The position numbers were made by a program, and so were the translations under genes. From IMG/VR virus record IMGVR_UViG_3300046507_000328, positions 1 to 56,964 of that record: a stretch of 56,964 nt of DNA. One strand, 5' to 3'. The notes below the pieces were generated by a model that had not been told where the DNA came from, did not search any database, and worked only from the letters and a program-made list of their open reading frames with translations. This DNA is from a virus. Position 1 is the stretch's first letter; every line of letters starts with the position of its first letter. Shown here piece after piece: positions 29,327 through 38,739 of this stretch.

Positions 29327-31948
29327 TTAGATGATACTGACGGTAATCGGCCCGCTTGACGGACCAGCGATGCCAGATCCGTTGACCGGCATAGCGTAGT
29401 AGTCCCATTGCCCCTGCGGAGCACTTGAGGGTGTTTGTGCGTACACTGCAACGTCGTCTACTGAACCGACAAGTGTCGCGCTGGCAGCAATGGCGAATGT
29501 GTCGTTTCCGCTTATAGAAACAAGCGAGCCTCGGTAAATGCCGTCTGCCGATATCGTCGGCCCACTGACGTTCGCGCCACCAGTGAAGCGGGGGACGACA
29601 ACGCCGGCGGAAAGACCAGATACCGTCAACCCATAGCGCCAAACAGAACCAACAATGCTACCTGGCGTAGGGCTAAGAAGTTGCGATATGGCGGCCGCCG
29701 TCCCGGCTGCGTGCGTTGCTTTGCCCGCGGCTATTGTCCAGCCTGTGCCCTTGGACCATGCGCCGGGGTCAACAGAGAAGTCACCATTTGAAACTGCATT
29801 CGTTATGGTGGCGTCGCCGTCAGTGTAGCTGTAGGTGCCAAGCGGAGAGACCGCCAGACTTGCGATCGGAGACTGTGAAGCCGGATTAAACGCCGTGCCT
29901 GATGTGACTCTATAAATCGCAACAGACTTGATGTGCGCGTCATTGCCGGTCGCAAACGCAAGAACGGCTTTGCCCAAATGTGGCGCTGAATCGCTATTGC
30001 TAAACGATGGCAGATCTGCCGGCGCCGTCGGATCGACGGTAGACGTTACATCTGCCGTCACCGAGAATGGCCCATAGGAGTCATTCGAGCCAATGAATGC
30101 GACTTCGATGTCCAGCTCTGCGTCAACCGGAACCGGATTCGTGTTTAGATCGATAAAGCCTCCCGCGGGGGGGGCGTCAGGAAATTGCTGTTCAATCCAG
30201 GCACCTGGATTACCCCCGCCTACATCGTGCAGGCGATAGCGCACCACTGGCGTGAGGCTGTCATCTTCCGGGTCGATGATTACGACTCGGATGTATACAG
30301 AGCCGCCATTTGGCTTTGCCTGCACCAGATTGATGACTGGCGTCGCGATGGTGTCTGAACTCAAGACTTGCGGAACTGGTGGCTGCTGGCCCTCATCAAC
30401 GGCCGGATTCCAATCATCGATTGTATCCGGGTGTTGAACGATCTGCATCGAATAGCCGCCACGCGTAATCGCCACCGTAGACGTGCGATTTTCGACAAGC
30501 TTGCCGTCGAGCCGCGGTAGGCGATTAGGCGTGCTTAAGCGAACCCACCGGCTATAGACGGAATTTAGACCAGATGACCTAACGTCGATAGATCCTTTGA
30601 CCTTCTGCAGAAAACGCAGCCAGTCGCGCTTTCCGAGCCTGCGAGCCTGGCGCCATTGATGACACCAGCCGTAATCTCCTTCCTGCGCGAGCACACGGCC
30701 GGCTTCTAACTGCGCTGCGGTATCTTCGAAAAAGTCCGTATCGCAGGTCGAATAGGCGGTTTCTGGATAGGTGAATTTCGGAACTAGCCGGTTGCACTCA
30801 TCCTCGAAAAGCACGTCATATTGAATCTGATGGCCGATGATATCGGCATCAGTCAGCGTTTCGACGCGGCTTTCTCTGAACTTGCCGACGGTGAGCAGCA
30901 ACGCGCCATCGCCGCGCTCGCACATCCACCCATCGCACGTCGCTAGAATTGCGTTCGTGCCGACCTTCGGCCCGTTTTCGGTCGTGTCGAAGCCGTTGCA
31001 CTCGTAGCGCTTTTCTGTACCACCGCCCGCAAGCGGTACGTCCTCGTCGCAGATATCGGCCTCTTCCTTCCACATATCGATGACAGGAAGGATGGCCTTG
31101 CGGTAATCGCGCCGCTCGCCAAATTCATTGAAGCACTGGTGCCACGCCAGAATGAGCGCGCTGTTTTGCGTCCAAGTCCATGTGGCAGGATTGTTCGGGT
31201 CTTGCGCCGGGTCGCGGAAATCCCAGCACAACGCGCCATCAACCTCGACAGACAGAGACGGCGCCCCGAATGGGAAACGCTTCTGCTGGTTCTTGGCTTC
31301 GGTCGACTCTGCAATCATCGCAACGGACGCTTGTCCGTCGCCACGGTGATTGTTCGTCCAAACGCCAGATGCCGCCAGATCTGCTACCAGCGGCGCATAG
31401 GCCGTCTCCGTCGCTAGACCAAGACGAGAGAATATGCGGACGTTGTTGCCATACCGGCCGTTGTTGTCATTGGTGGTTGTGCCGCTTCCGTCGATCTCGA
31501 CTTCGTCGTCGTGCAGCCAATAGCGGTTTACCGCATGTATGCGATGTCCGGCGATGGCCTGGACCGAATAGAGAAACTTGCCGCTTGCCTCCCAAAGCAT
31601 ATATGCGCCGGCGAGACGTGTGCGACCGACAACCCATGAGCGATTGGGCACGCCCTGCGTCTTCGGAACCTTGCCGCTTTCAGGCTTGGGTGGCTTCGGC
31701 GCCATCAACATCTGAACGCCGACGGCTAGAGCCGTGGTGGCGACAGCAGATAAGATCGAGGCAAAAGAGATTGTCGCCGTGCCGATCGTGATACTGCCGG
31801 TAACGCCCGCCGCGATGAAGAGCGGCGTGAAGATTGGGTCGCGTCGCGCAAGAGGATAATGCGTCGTCGTGTTCTTTAGCGAGGCTTCCCAAATCGCACG
31901 CTGAATCGGTAAAGCGTAGGCGTGATCGTAAAATCTCTCCCTCCTCAA
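29327..31948 (-). CDS. Tail tip / host-specificity protein (J-like)
   Basis: About 873 aa. I chose the TTG at 31948 because it overlaps the upstream stop as TTGA and has GGAGG five bases upstream; GTG codons at 31951 and 31963 are alternatives. A hydrophobic segment (PIFTPLFIAAGVTGSITIGTATISFASILSAVATTALAVGVQML) near residues 38-80 is followed by GVPNRSWVVGRTRLAGAYMLWEASG, typical of J-type proteins. Later regions carry fibronectin-like repeats (about 520-660). It forms the central tail tip. Confidence 0.82.
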   Translation of the reverse strand: MRRERFYDHAYALPIQRAIWEASLKNTTTHYPLARRDPIFTPLFIAAGVTGSITIGTATISFASILSAVATTALAVGVQMLMAPKPPKPESGKVPKTQGVPNRSWVVGRTRLAGAYMLWEASGKFLYSVQAIAGHRIHAVNRYWLHDDEVEIDGSGTTTNDNNGRYGNNVRIFSRLGLATETAYAPLVADLAASGVWTNNHRGDGQASVAMIAESTEAKNQQKRFPFGAPSLSVEVDGALCWDFRDPAQDPNNPATWTWTQNSALILAWHQCFNEFGERRDYRKAILPVIDMWKEEADICDEDVPLAGGGTEKRYECNGFDTTENGPKVGTNAILATCDGWMCERGDGALLLTVGKFRESRVETLTDADIIGHQIQYDVLFEDECNRLVPKFTYPETAYSTCDTDFFEDTAAQLEAGRVLAQEGDYGWCHQWRQARRLGKRDWLRFLQKVKGSIDVRSSGLNSVYSRWVRLSTPNRLPRLDGKLVENRTSTVAITRGGYSMQIVQHPDTIDDWNPAVDEGQQPPVPQVLSSDTIATPVINLVQAKPNGGSVYIRVVIIDPEDDSLTPVVRYRLHDVGGGNPGAWIEQQFPDAPPAGGFIDLNTNPVPVDAELDIEVAFIGSNDSYGPFSVTADVTSTVDPTAPADLPSFSNSDSAPHLGKAVLAFATGNDAHIKSVAIYRVTSGTAFNPASQSPIASLAVSPLGTYSYTDGDATITNAVSNGDFSVDPGAWSKGTGWTIAAGKATHAAGTAAAISQLLSPTPGSIVGSVWRYGLTVSGLSAGVVVPRFTGGANVSGPTISADGIYRGSLVSISGNDTFAIAASATLVGSVDDVAVYAQTPSSAPQGQWDYYAMPVNGSGIAGPSSGPITVSII

Positions 31949-32355
31949 CACACCACCTCCCACGCAGCAATGAATTCAGCCTGCTTCGCCCGCACGCCTC
32001 CGGGTCCGATCGCGGCCCAAAGCGGCCCAAAGCGGATCGCGCCTATTTCTTTCACGTCGCCATCGAGGCCGGATGGCGCGCGGATAATGCCGATGTCGCC
32101 AGTCTGCGGTTCGTCGGTGCGCTTCAGGCCAGCACGAGCCGCATAGGTGCCTACAAGCGCGACAATGCCGCCATGAGCAGCCACAAGCGCGGCTGCCTCT
32201 TCGGCTGTGCTGTATGTGCCGCGGAACTCCTCGACTGGATCAACGCCGGTTACCTCTGCGACCCACGAGGCGCAGAACATCAGGCAGTCGTCGCCAGCAG
32301 CGCCGCCCCACCGGAAACGGTGCGACGGCTTCTCAAGCCATTCTCGCAATGTCAT
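31945..32355 (-). CDS. DUF6950 / NlpC-P60-like tail-tip peptidase
   Basis: 136 aa. MTLREWLEKPSHRFRWGGAAGDDCLMFCASWVAEVTGVDP is the start of the DUF6950 family, with the candidate catalytic Cys in DDCLMFCASW. The position between a minor tail protein and the J-like protein is that of the NlpC/P60 (lambda K-like) peptidase. It would locally open peptidoglycan during DNA injection. Confidence 0.75.
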   Translation of the reverse strand: MTLREWLEKPSHRFRWGGAAGDDCLMFCASWVAEVTGVDPVEEFRGTYSTAEEAAALVAAHGGIVALVGTYAARAGLKRTDEPQTGDIGIIRAPSGLDGDVKEIGAIRFGPLWAAIGPGGVRAKQAEFIAAWEVVC

Positions 32356-32383
32356 TTATTTGCCTTCGCTGTAGCCGTAGCCG

Positions 32384-32983
32384 TCAGTAGTTCGGCCACA
32401 CTGGAGCAAGACCGCGCGCCAGGCGCTGCACCTGCTTGCAGAAGTCATCAGTCGGTGACAAAGCCTTTTGCATCGCGTCTGACCAGAGCGCCTGCGCCGG
32501 CCTCGAACGCGTCACGCTACCGGTAACGACGGAAAGGCTGAGTGTGATCGATGGTGTGGCGTCGCCCTGAACAGACGAGCTCGCCTCTGAAACGTGCGAC
32601 GCCGTACCCTTCCAAATAGGAACGATCGGCCCCATGGGCTGATAGTATTGGTCGAGCGTCGCAATGCCAATTTGGACTGCTGCGCCTCGGATCGGCGGAA
32701 TGCTGTCGATCGCCTTGGCGCTTGTCGCTGGATCAATGCCTGACAACGTAAAATCCACGCTGTCGGCCGTGCCGTTCACAAGCACCTGCAATTCCGGAAC
32801 ACCAATGAGGCGGCCGCCGCCCATGTAGACCGTGCCGTCCGCGTCGATGCTATCGAAGCGCGCCGGGATGTCGTTGATGCCGAACCAGATATGCAGCGCT
32901 GGATCTGTATCGATGCGCAGGAAGATGCCCAACTGATAGCTGCCGCGCATGGCGGCAATAGTCGCGTCTGGTATCCAGCCCAT
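32384..32983 (-). CDS. Minor tail protein
   Basis: 199 aa with GGAGGCCGC before the ATG. Beta-rich throughout (GSYQLGIFLRIDTDPALHIWFGINDIPARFD..., ELQVLVNGTADSVDFTLSGID) with no catalytic motif. It stands where lambda L/DUF2163-like baseplate proteins are found. Confidence 0.65.
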   Translation of the reverse strand: MGWIPDATIAAMRGSYQLGIFLRIDTDPALHIWFGINDIPARFDSIDADGTVYMGGGRLIGVPELQVLVNGTADSVDFTLSGIDPATSAKAIDSIPPIRGAAVQIGIATLDQYYQPMGPIVPIWKGTASHVSEASSSVQGDATPSITLSLSVVTGSVTRSRPAQALWSDAMQKALSPTDDFCKQVQRLARGLAPVWPNY

Positions 32984-33004
32984 GCGGCCTCCAGAAATAG
33001 AAAA

Positions 33005-33022
33005 GGCCCGCGCGCGCGAGCC
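33005..33022 (-). terminator. Intrinsic terminator inside the tail operon
   Basis: Minus strand GGCTCGC-GCGC-GCGGGCC followed by TTTTCT, between two tail genes. Same stem as at 25267, 37176 and 42525. Confidence 0.65.
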
Positions 33023-33048
33023 TATCGGTGGATGGGTGGGCGGGTGGC

Positions 33049-33774
33049 CTAGAAGGCTTCAGAAAACTGGATAGTCTGCTGCGTCACGAAAAACGCCTCG
33101 ATGACCGAAGGCAACGTAAAGTCCGCCTTGAACTTGGCGACGAACCGAGGCCGCGCAAACTCGACGCGCGTGCCGACCGTTACCGCCTCACGAAGAGGCG
33201 GCGAAAGTGCCAGCGTATAGACAGGGTTTTCTTCAACGGTAACCGCGAGCACATCCCAATCGCGGTAGGCGCGCCAGCCTTTGGTAGGATGGCTAATCGA
33301 AAACCAGTCGCCCTCGATTGCGCGAGAAAACCCAAAGACGCGCACCTTAAGGATGCCTGCATTCAATGCTGCAGCCTCCGTCACCTCTCCGTAAACGGTA
33401 GCTTCTGTGTAGTCTGTGCCAACCGAAAACAGCGACCCATCTGAATTTGGAATCGCGGTGACAAAGGGCGTCGGCAATCTACCGATCGTTGGAAACGGAC
33501 CATAATAATCCGTCGGAATCGGCACTACGATGTATCTAAACCCACCGTTCAGCCTTGCGCCGAGCCGGTTGATGTATCGCATCTGTTCTTTGCTGACGAT
33601 CTTGCAGTCCTCTAGGGTGGCGGAGACAAGTCCGCCGCCACTCATTTCTATCGTCTGGGTTTCGCCAAGACCGTTTCGACCGCCGTCGATCGCAGATCCG
33701 ACCACGTCATAACTTGCCTTTGGGCACGCCAGAAAGTCCAAATCTAGTATCGGCTGGTTAATCAGGCTGCCCAC
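33049..33774 (-). CDS. Tail protein (distal tail/baseplate candidate)
   Basis: 241 aa, GTG start two bases after the tape-measure stop with AAGGGA upstream. It begins MGSLINQPILDLDFLACPKASYDVVG and is beta-rich with a central FRYIVVPIPTDYYGPFP. Location after the tape measure fits a distal tail (Dit-like) or lambda M/L-like protein. No stronger family evidence. Confidence 0.65.
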   Translation of the reverse strand: MGSLINQPILDLDFLACPKASYDVVGSAIDGGRNGLGETQTIEMSGGGLVSATLEDCKIVSKEQMRYINRLGARLNGGFRYIVVPIPTDYYGPFPTIGRLPTPFVTAIPNSDGSLFSVGTDYTEATVYGEVTEAAALNAGILKVRVFGFSRAIEGDWFSISHPTKGWRAYRDWDVLAVTVEENPVYTLALSPPLREAVTVGTRVEFARPRFVAKFKADFTLPSVIEAFFVTQQTIQFSEAF

Positions 33775-33776
33775 GA

Positions 33777-36700
33777 CTATCCCTTCTGAGCGTTAAACCG
33801 GCTCTGCAATGTTCCAAAGCCGCCGCGCTGTTGCTGCTGGTTGTATTGTCCAAGCCCCTCGCCCACGCCCTGCTTTACAAGCTCGCGTACGTGGTCATCC
33901 CCATTCGCGCCGTTGATGTGGACCTGCAGAACGCCAGGCTGCCCGCCCCTATCGCCCGTCGCCGCCATTGTCGGCCGCAAGGCTGGCGCGCGAGGCGCGG
34001 AGACTAGCGCCGGGGTGACTAGGCCGCCGTTGGCGTAACCCTTCATCATTGTCGACAAAGCCGGAACGCCGATCTTGTCAACGATGTGCTTCGGCACGAC
34101 GAACTCGCCGGCGTGGACGATACCGGCAGGCGTGTTCTTGCCGCCGGGGCCGGTGTAGCCGCCGTCGGCGAAGAGACCAACGCCACCGCTTGCCAGCGCG
34201 CCTGCAAACTGCGGTGAGGCCGCAGCAACGGACGAGCCGTAACTGGTAAGCCCGCCACCGAAGAGCCGCGAGAACAAGCCACCAATGCCGGCTGATGGAG
34301 CCGCTGGGAAAGCGCCTGCGCCGCCTAGTTGCTGGCCAAGTTGGCCGAGGCCCTGCGTCGTCGAATTGGCAGAGCTAGCTACCTTGCCAAGCGCGTTCGC
34401 AGAATCGGTTGCCCGTCGCGCCTGCACGCTCATGGCGTTAACCCATGTCGTCTGCACGCTATCGGCTGAGTTGCCGGAAAGCATTTGCACTTGCTGCTGG
34501 CCGCCGAACATGCGGGTTGAGCCGGTAGCAAAGCCGACGTGGCCGCCGGCATCAGTTGCGCCAAGGCCGCGGTCCTCAACGAGAACGTCGCCCTTCAGCA
34601 CCTTTGACGGATCAATTTTCGTTCCCCAATTCAGGAACGAATTGGCGGTAAGCGACCCCGTTCCCTTGACGCCAACCTGCGCCAGAGAGGAATTGACGAA
34701 CGCCGCGCACCAAGCCGTCTGCGCAGCGTTGATGTCGACGCCGCCCTGCTTCAGAAACGAATTTATCTGGCCGTTGTTGGTGTTCTCGTTCGCGCCGAAT
34801 AGCGACATTGCCTTGTCGACGGCTGAGCCTGTGCTGGTGACGGCGCCGGCAGATGTGCCGCTCGACGACCCGCCGCCGCTACTGCCACCGCCTAATATCT
34901 TGCCGACTACGCCCACGCCGGCGGTAGCAATGCCGCCACCGCCACCCGTGGCTGCGCCACTCGTGCCAGTACCCAAGATAACATTGGCAATCTGATTGAA
35001 CAGATTATCCCAAAGCTTGTCGGCTTCCTTCATCAGCGCGTTGGATATGGCTGTGCCGAATGCCTTGCCTATGCTGTCGCCGTTCTTGACCAATCCGTCT
35101 TTGAAATCGGTCATGAATCCGGTGATGGCCTGCCGGTTGTCATCCATTTGCAACGACTGGCGAATCTGATTTGCTTGCGGGCTATTCAGATCCTTGTTGT
35201 CAATGCCGTATTGCTGCAGCGTGGTCGCAACCTGCCGCTCCTGCGACGGCAGGGCTGCTAGACGGTTATGGTCGGCTAGATCCTGGCTGAGCTTTGCCTT
35301 GGCGGCCGCGTCTGCCAATCTGCCGAGCTCGGCTGTTTTCTGCTGAATTCTGGCAATTTCCGCCTCATCAGCGGGAATGCCGTCCTTCGCAGCCTCAAGG
35401 CGAATTTGCGAGGTAAGCTCATATTCCTTCCGAAGGGCAGCCTGCTCACCGGCCGTTTTGCCGATAAGAGCTATTTCCTGCTGCTGGCTCTCAATCGCTT
35501 GGTTAAGCGAATCCGATCGAGATTTCGCCGCATCCCTAAGCTCTATCTGCTGACGATTGGCCTCTGCCTGCACTGCTCGAGCAGCGCGCGCGTCAGCGCC
35601 GCCGCCTTCGTCTGCATTGGCGGGATGCTGCGCGCGCGAAGAGGCGGCTGCAGCGGCAATGCGTTCAGCGAACGTTCTAGCCGATGCTGTCTGCTGCTCC
35701 GCCGCGAACTGCGCGTTGACGTTGGCCAAGTCTTTTGCGCGTCGCGCAACGTATCCCGTTAGCGCGTTGCGGTCGGCTAGCCCCGGACGCGTATCCTCGC
35801 GATCGATTGCTTGCAGTTCTCTGTTGAGCTTCTCAACATTCTGCGTGAGTTGGACAATATCTTTGCCCTTGGCTATGAGCTCGTCAGCAAGTTTGCCGAT
35901 GCCTTGCTCTTCGCCGATCTTATGAACCTGATCGACGAATTTCGAAAGGCCGTCAATGCCTTGGACCTTCAGGAGGTTGATGGCGTCCTGAAATGGCTTG
36001 AATTTACCGCTAGAAGAAAAGGCAGCGTCTGCGATTTCCTCTACGGCGTCCGCAGTTGCCCTAAGTGCCTGCGGATTGTCCGACGACTTTACCAGATTGT
36101 TGTAAAGGTCTTCGACATCCTTGTTAAATGTCTCAAGATCGGTGTGGCCGTTCTTCACGCTCTCCAGCAATGCGGAGACAGGCGCGGCGAACTGCTTTTG
36201 ATCTCCGTTGAGACTTTGCAGGTTGCCAAGCGCCTTGAGGCTGTTCGTACCATATACGGAGCTGCCGACTCTGGTGTCGTTTATGTCACCGACGAATCCG
36301 CCAAGCTGGTTTCGCAATACAGCATCGATGGATGTTTTCTGATTGCGCGCATCAGCGAGAACGAACGAGCCGCCCGCTACGTTGGTAGCCGTTACCTTGG
36401 TAAGTTCGCCGTATTTCTCCTTCAGGAGATCAAGCGTATCAGCATTATCTTTAAGAGCCTGATCGAGCTTCTTGGTGTCGCTCTCCATGCTGAGGAGCGA
36501 TGCGCCAACGGCAATAGCGCCGCCGGCAAGAACGGCCGGGATGCTGCCGAATGCGCCAAGGATATCTGGCACCTGGATTGCGAGCGCCTGCAGATAATTG
36601 CCAGTGGCAACGCCCTGCTGCGCAACCTGGTTTACCTGCTGAGCGATGTTTCTGAAAACGAATGAATTGCTGCCAGCAACCTTCTCGTTGTCGTTCTGCG

Positions 36701-37154
36701 CAGTTGGCTTTTTGCCTTGCGGAGCGCCCTTAATGACTGCGATGCTTGCAAGGGCAGCTTGCCGTTGTCTGGATAGCGCCGCGGTATATTCATCAGCGCC
36801 GATGGCGCCGCTTTTATAAAGCGTGCGAATATCAGAAACTGCAGACTGATATTGCTTAATGGTCGAAAAAAGCGGGCTATACTTAGCGCGCAAAGCGTCC
36901 AGCGCCTTGCCCTGATCGGCAAGCGCGCCGTTCCACTCCTTGGCGGCGCTGGTGCCGATGCCAACCATGGAATTGATGCGCTGCTGTAGCGAGCTGGAGA
37001 TGCCCTTGTCTATCGCTCCGCCAAGCGCAGTAAATTTCTTGGAAATCTTATCTGTAGCGCTGGTAACGTCGCTGTTGAACTTGTCCAGTCCGCGCGACGC
37101 GGCGCCCATGTCTGAGCTGACGGTAAAGACTAGATTATTGTCGTTGTCAGCCAT
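33777..37154 (-). CDS. Tail tape measure protein with C-terminal TIGR02594/CHAP-like peptidase
   Basis: 1125 aa, AAGGAATAAGC before the ATG. The long helical N-terminal two thirds includes a hydrophobic stretch around 180-225 (IPAVLAGGAIAVGASLL) and Ala/Gln-rich coiled coils (about 500-660). At about 785-910 lies a small peptidase-like domain: QTAWCAAFVNSSLAQVGVKGTGS (Cys about 815) and GGHVGFATG (His about 870), as in TIGR02594. A Gly/Ser-rich linker precedes it. It sets tail length; the enzymatic part could digest peptidoglycan during injection. Confidence 0.9.
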   Translation of the reverse strand: MADNDNNLVFTVSSDMGAASRGLDKFNSDVTSATDKISKKFTALGGAIDKGISSSLQQRINSMVGIGTSAAKEWNGALADQGKALDALRAKYSPLFSTIKQYQSAVSDIRTLYKSGAIGADEYTAALSRQRQAALASIAVIKGAPQGKKPTAQNDNEKVAGSNSFVFRNIAQQVNQVAQQGVATGNYLQALAIQVPDILGAFGSIPAVLAGGAIAVGASLLSMESDTKKLDQALKDNADTLDLLKEKYGELTKVTATNVAGGSFVLADARNQKTSIDAVLRNQLGGFVGDINDTRVGSSVYGTNSLKALGNLQSLNGDQKQFAAPVSALLESVKNGHTDLETFNKDVEDLYNNLVKSSDNPQALRATADAVEEIADAAFSSSGKFKPFQDAINLLKVQGIDGLSKFVDQVHKIGEEQGIGKLADELIAKGKDIVQLTQNVEKLNRELQAIDREDTRPGLADRNALTGYVARRAKDLANVNAQFAAEQQTASARTFAERIAAAAASSRAQHPANADEGGGADARAARAVQAEANRQQIELRDAAKSRSDSLNQAIESQQQEIALIGKTAGEQAALRKEYELTSQIRLEAAKDGIPADEAEIARIQQKTAELGRLADAAAKAKLSQDLADHNRLAALPSQERQVATTLQQYGIDNKDLNSPQANQIRQSLQMDDNRQAITGFMTDFKDGLVKNGDSIGKAFGTAISNALMKEADKLWDNLFNQIANVILGTGTSGAATGGGGGIATAGVGVVGKILGGGSSGGGSSSGTSAGAVTSTGSAVDKAMSLFGANENTNNGQINSFLKQGGVDINAAQTAWCAAFVNSSLAQVGVKGTGSLTANSFLNWGTKIDPSKVLKGDVLVEDRGLGATDAGGHVGFATGSTRMFGGQQQVQMLSGNSADSVQTTWVNAMSVQARRATDSANALGKVASSANSTTQGLGQLGQQLGGAGAFPAAPSAGIGGLFSRLFGGGLTSYGSSVAAASPQFAGALASGGVGLFADGGYTGPGGKNTPAGIVHAGEFVVPKHIVDKIGVPALSTMMKGYANGGLVTPALVSAPRAPALRPTMAATGDRGGQPGVLQVHINGANGDDHVRELVKQGVGEGLGQYNQQQQRGGFGTLQSRFNAQKG

Positions 37155-37175
37155 GCTTATTCCTTAAAATAAAAT

Positions 37176-37195
37176 GGCCCGCCAGATGGCGAGCC
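37176..37195 (-). terminator. Hairpin/terminator between tail chaperone and tape measure
   Basis: Minus strand GGCTCGCC-ATCT-GGCGGGCC followed by ATTTTATTTT. It would cut transcription between the abundant tail-tube genes and the tape measure. Confidence 0.65.
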
Positions 37196-37211
37196 TTAAA
37201 TCGGGGTGGCG

Positions 37212-37400
37212 CTAACCGTACTTAGCCAGCAAGCCAGCCATTTCGTTTTCGCTTGGCGCCGCCGGTTCGGTCTCGCCGCCCTGCGCTTCGTTGTGGCCAC
37301 GAATAGCCTCAAAGAATTCCGTCATAGTGGCTTCCCAGAAGTCGACAGGCCGCCATGCTAGGCCACCTAACGCCGTCCGCATCCATTGGCGAAATGGCAT
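37212..37400 (-). CDS. Second tail assembly chaperone ORF (rcc01693-like), read by -1 frameshift
   Basis: 62 codons from the first ATG, but there is no SD and the frame is open back to the slippery site at 37457-37463. MPFRQWMRTALGGLAWRPVDFWEATMTEFFEAIRG matches the small tail-chaperone/rcc01693 type found between tail tube and tape measure. It is the analogue of the T part of lambda G-GT and is likely made mainly as a fusion to the upstream ORF. Confidence 0.8.
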   Translation of the reverse strand: MPFRQWMRTALGGLAWRPVDFWEATMTEFFEAIRGHNEAQGGETEPAAPSENEMAGLLAKYG

Positions 37401-37429
37401 CGGCTCGTCGTCAGGTGAGCCGGATTTGT

Positions 37430-37786
37430 TTACGCCGCCTCGTCGACGGCTTCCTCGTTTCCCTCGTCACCATCGAAGTGATGGGCCAGGATTGCCGAGA
37501 ACGTCGCGCCACATGCGGGGAAATGCTTGAGCTTTAGTTTTTCGAGAGCTGCGACAACGTCGCCTTTGATGGTCAGCAACTCGATACCAGCCCAAGTGGC
37601 TGCCGCCTCAACGCCAGAAAGGCGCAAAAACAAATCGTTCAGCGACTTGCACTGCAGGCGGGTCGATACGGAGGCAAGCCCTTGCATAGTTGCGGCAAGA
37701 ACGAGCTCTACGTCATCGATGACGAGACGCGCTTCGCCGCGCGCCTCATTGACTGCGTATTTGTAGACCGGCTCTTTTGCTGCCAT
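37430..37786 (-). CDS. First tail assembly chaperone (GTA-gp10-like)
   Basis: 118 aa from the ATG at 37786 (AGGAGAAAACC upstream); an earlier in-frame ATG at 37807 has no SD. VYKYAVNEARGEARLVIDDVELVLAATMQGLASVSTRLQCKSLNDLFLRLSGV resembles GTA_gp10-type chaperones. The acidic C-terminus HHFDGDEGNEEAVDEAA contains the frameshift site at codons GGA-AAC. The protein coats the tape measure during tail assembly. Confidence 0.8.
   Translation of the reverse strand: MAAKEPVYKYAVNEARGEARLVIDDVELVLAATMQGLASVSTRLQCKSLNDLFLRLSGVEAAATWAGIELLTIKGDVVAALEKLKLKHFPACGATFSAILAHHFDGDEGNEEAVDEAA
37457..37463 (-). promoter_or_regulatory. -1 programmed ribosomal frameshift site GGGAAAC
   Basis: In the frame of the first chaperone the heptamer reads G GGA AAC (X XXY YYZ). 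After a -1 slip the codons become GGG AAA CGA and stay open for 21 codons to the ATG of the second ORF and on to its stop at 37212. Lambda uses GGGAAAG at the equivalent point of gene G/T. Confidence 0.85.
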
Positions 37787-37809
37787 GGTTTTCTCCTCTT
37801 TCGCCATGA

Positions 37810-38250
37810 TTATGGTTCCGCCGTGAAGGTCAGGACGCCCGCCGCTTCAAAGGTAGCGCTGAAATCCATGTTCGGGTCTACGTCGCCGCTCAGGCTGGAG
37901 TTGGAAACGAAATACGGCCCCTCGAACGTGCCAAGACCAGGGACAACCACCTGCGCATTGAAGATGGTGGCGTTCATGACATGCGTCATAAAAGCGGTCG
38001 TGTTGGCGCTCTTCACGAATGCGCCTGAGCCGGTAAACGTACGCGACGCCTGGCCTGGTCGGCTGGTCTTCTGAACGACATCGCCGGGGTTGGTGCACGA
38101 TGGGATGGTCGTGTCTACCGAAGCGGTGTCGAGGGTAAAGCTGCGAGTTTTCAGGCCGCACAGCGGATTGAAAACTTCTGGATCGGCCCCATCGCCAATT
38201 TTAATGAGGAGCAGGCGGCCAAGTTGCTGGCCGTCAAAAGTATCGGGCAT
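37810..38250 (-). CDS. Major tail tube protein (TP901-1 type)
   Basis: 146 aa from the ATG at 38250 (GGAGACGACA upstream). GRLLLIKIGDGADPEVFNPLCGLKTRSFTLDTASVDTTIP and FEGPYFVSNSSLSGDVDPNMDFSATFEAAGVLTF are the signatures of TP901-1/GTA gp9-like tail tube proteins, which stack as hexamers to form the tail shaft. Confidence 0.88.
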   Translation of the reverse strand: MPDTFDGQQLGRLLLIKIGDGADPEVFNPLCGLKTRSFTLDTASVDTTIPSCTNPGDVVQKTSRPGQASRTFTGSGAFVKSANTTAFMTHVMNATIFNAQVVVPGLGTFEGPYFVSNSSLSGDVDPNMDFSATFEAAGVLTFTAEP

Positions 38251-38311
38251 TGTCGTCTCCAATAATGTGGTGGTGTGGTTGCGCGGTAGCGCGACGGTAT
38301 GCCGACCGCGC

Positions 38312-38722
38312 TTACGTCAGCGGTTTTTCGACGTATGCCACTAGGCTGATAACCGCATGGCTCGTTAAACCGTCAGGATCGCGGAAAACCTGCGTCTGAC
38401 GATGGTTCAAGGAAATCAGTCTGTTAGTTGGCAGCGTGAGCGGCGCGTGGTGCAGACTTTCAACTATGGAGTCGGCAACTCGCCGGACCTCCGGGAAGCC
38501 GACCGCTTGTGACCATGCGTGCATAGTCAAATGGACTTGGCCGCCGCTTATGCACGTTGCGTCATCGCGGATTGTCTGCGCCTCGCCGATCGTTGCGTAC
38601 GGATAGGTGACTGGTGTCGGCGGCTGGTCGTAGAAGCGGCCGCCGGCAACTGAGGCAAAAGTCGCGTCTGCCTTGAGGCGCGCGACAATAGCGCCCTGCA
38701 ATTCCAATTCGACGCTCGCCAT
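38312..38722 (-). CDS. Tail completion/terminator protein (DUF3168)
   Basis: 136 aa. VELELQGAIVARLKADATFASVAGGRFYDQPP...YPYATIGEAQTIRDDA...HLTMHAWSQAVGFPEVRRVADSIVESLH is a typical DUF3168 sequence. The protein caps the tail tube and joins it to the head. Confidence 0.88.
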   Translation of the reverse strand: MASVELELQGAIVARLKADATFASVAGGRFYDQPPTPVTYPYATIGEAQTIRDDATCISGGQVHLTMHAWSQAVGFPEVRRVADSIVESLHHAPLTLPTNRLISLNHRQTQVFRDPDGLTSHAVISLVAYVEKPLT

Positions 38723-38739
38723 CCGTCACCTACCTACAA

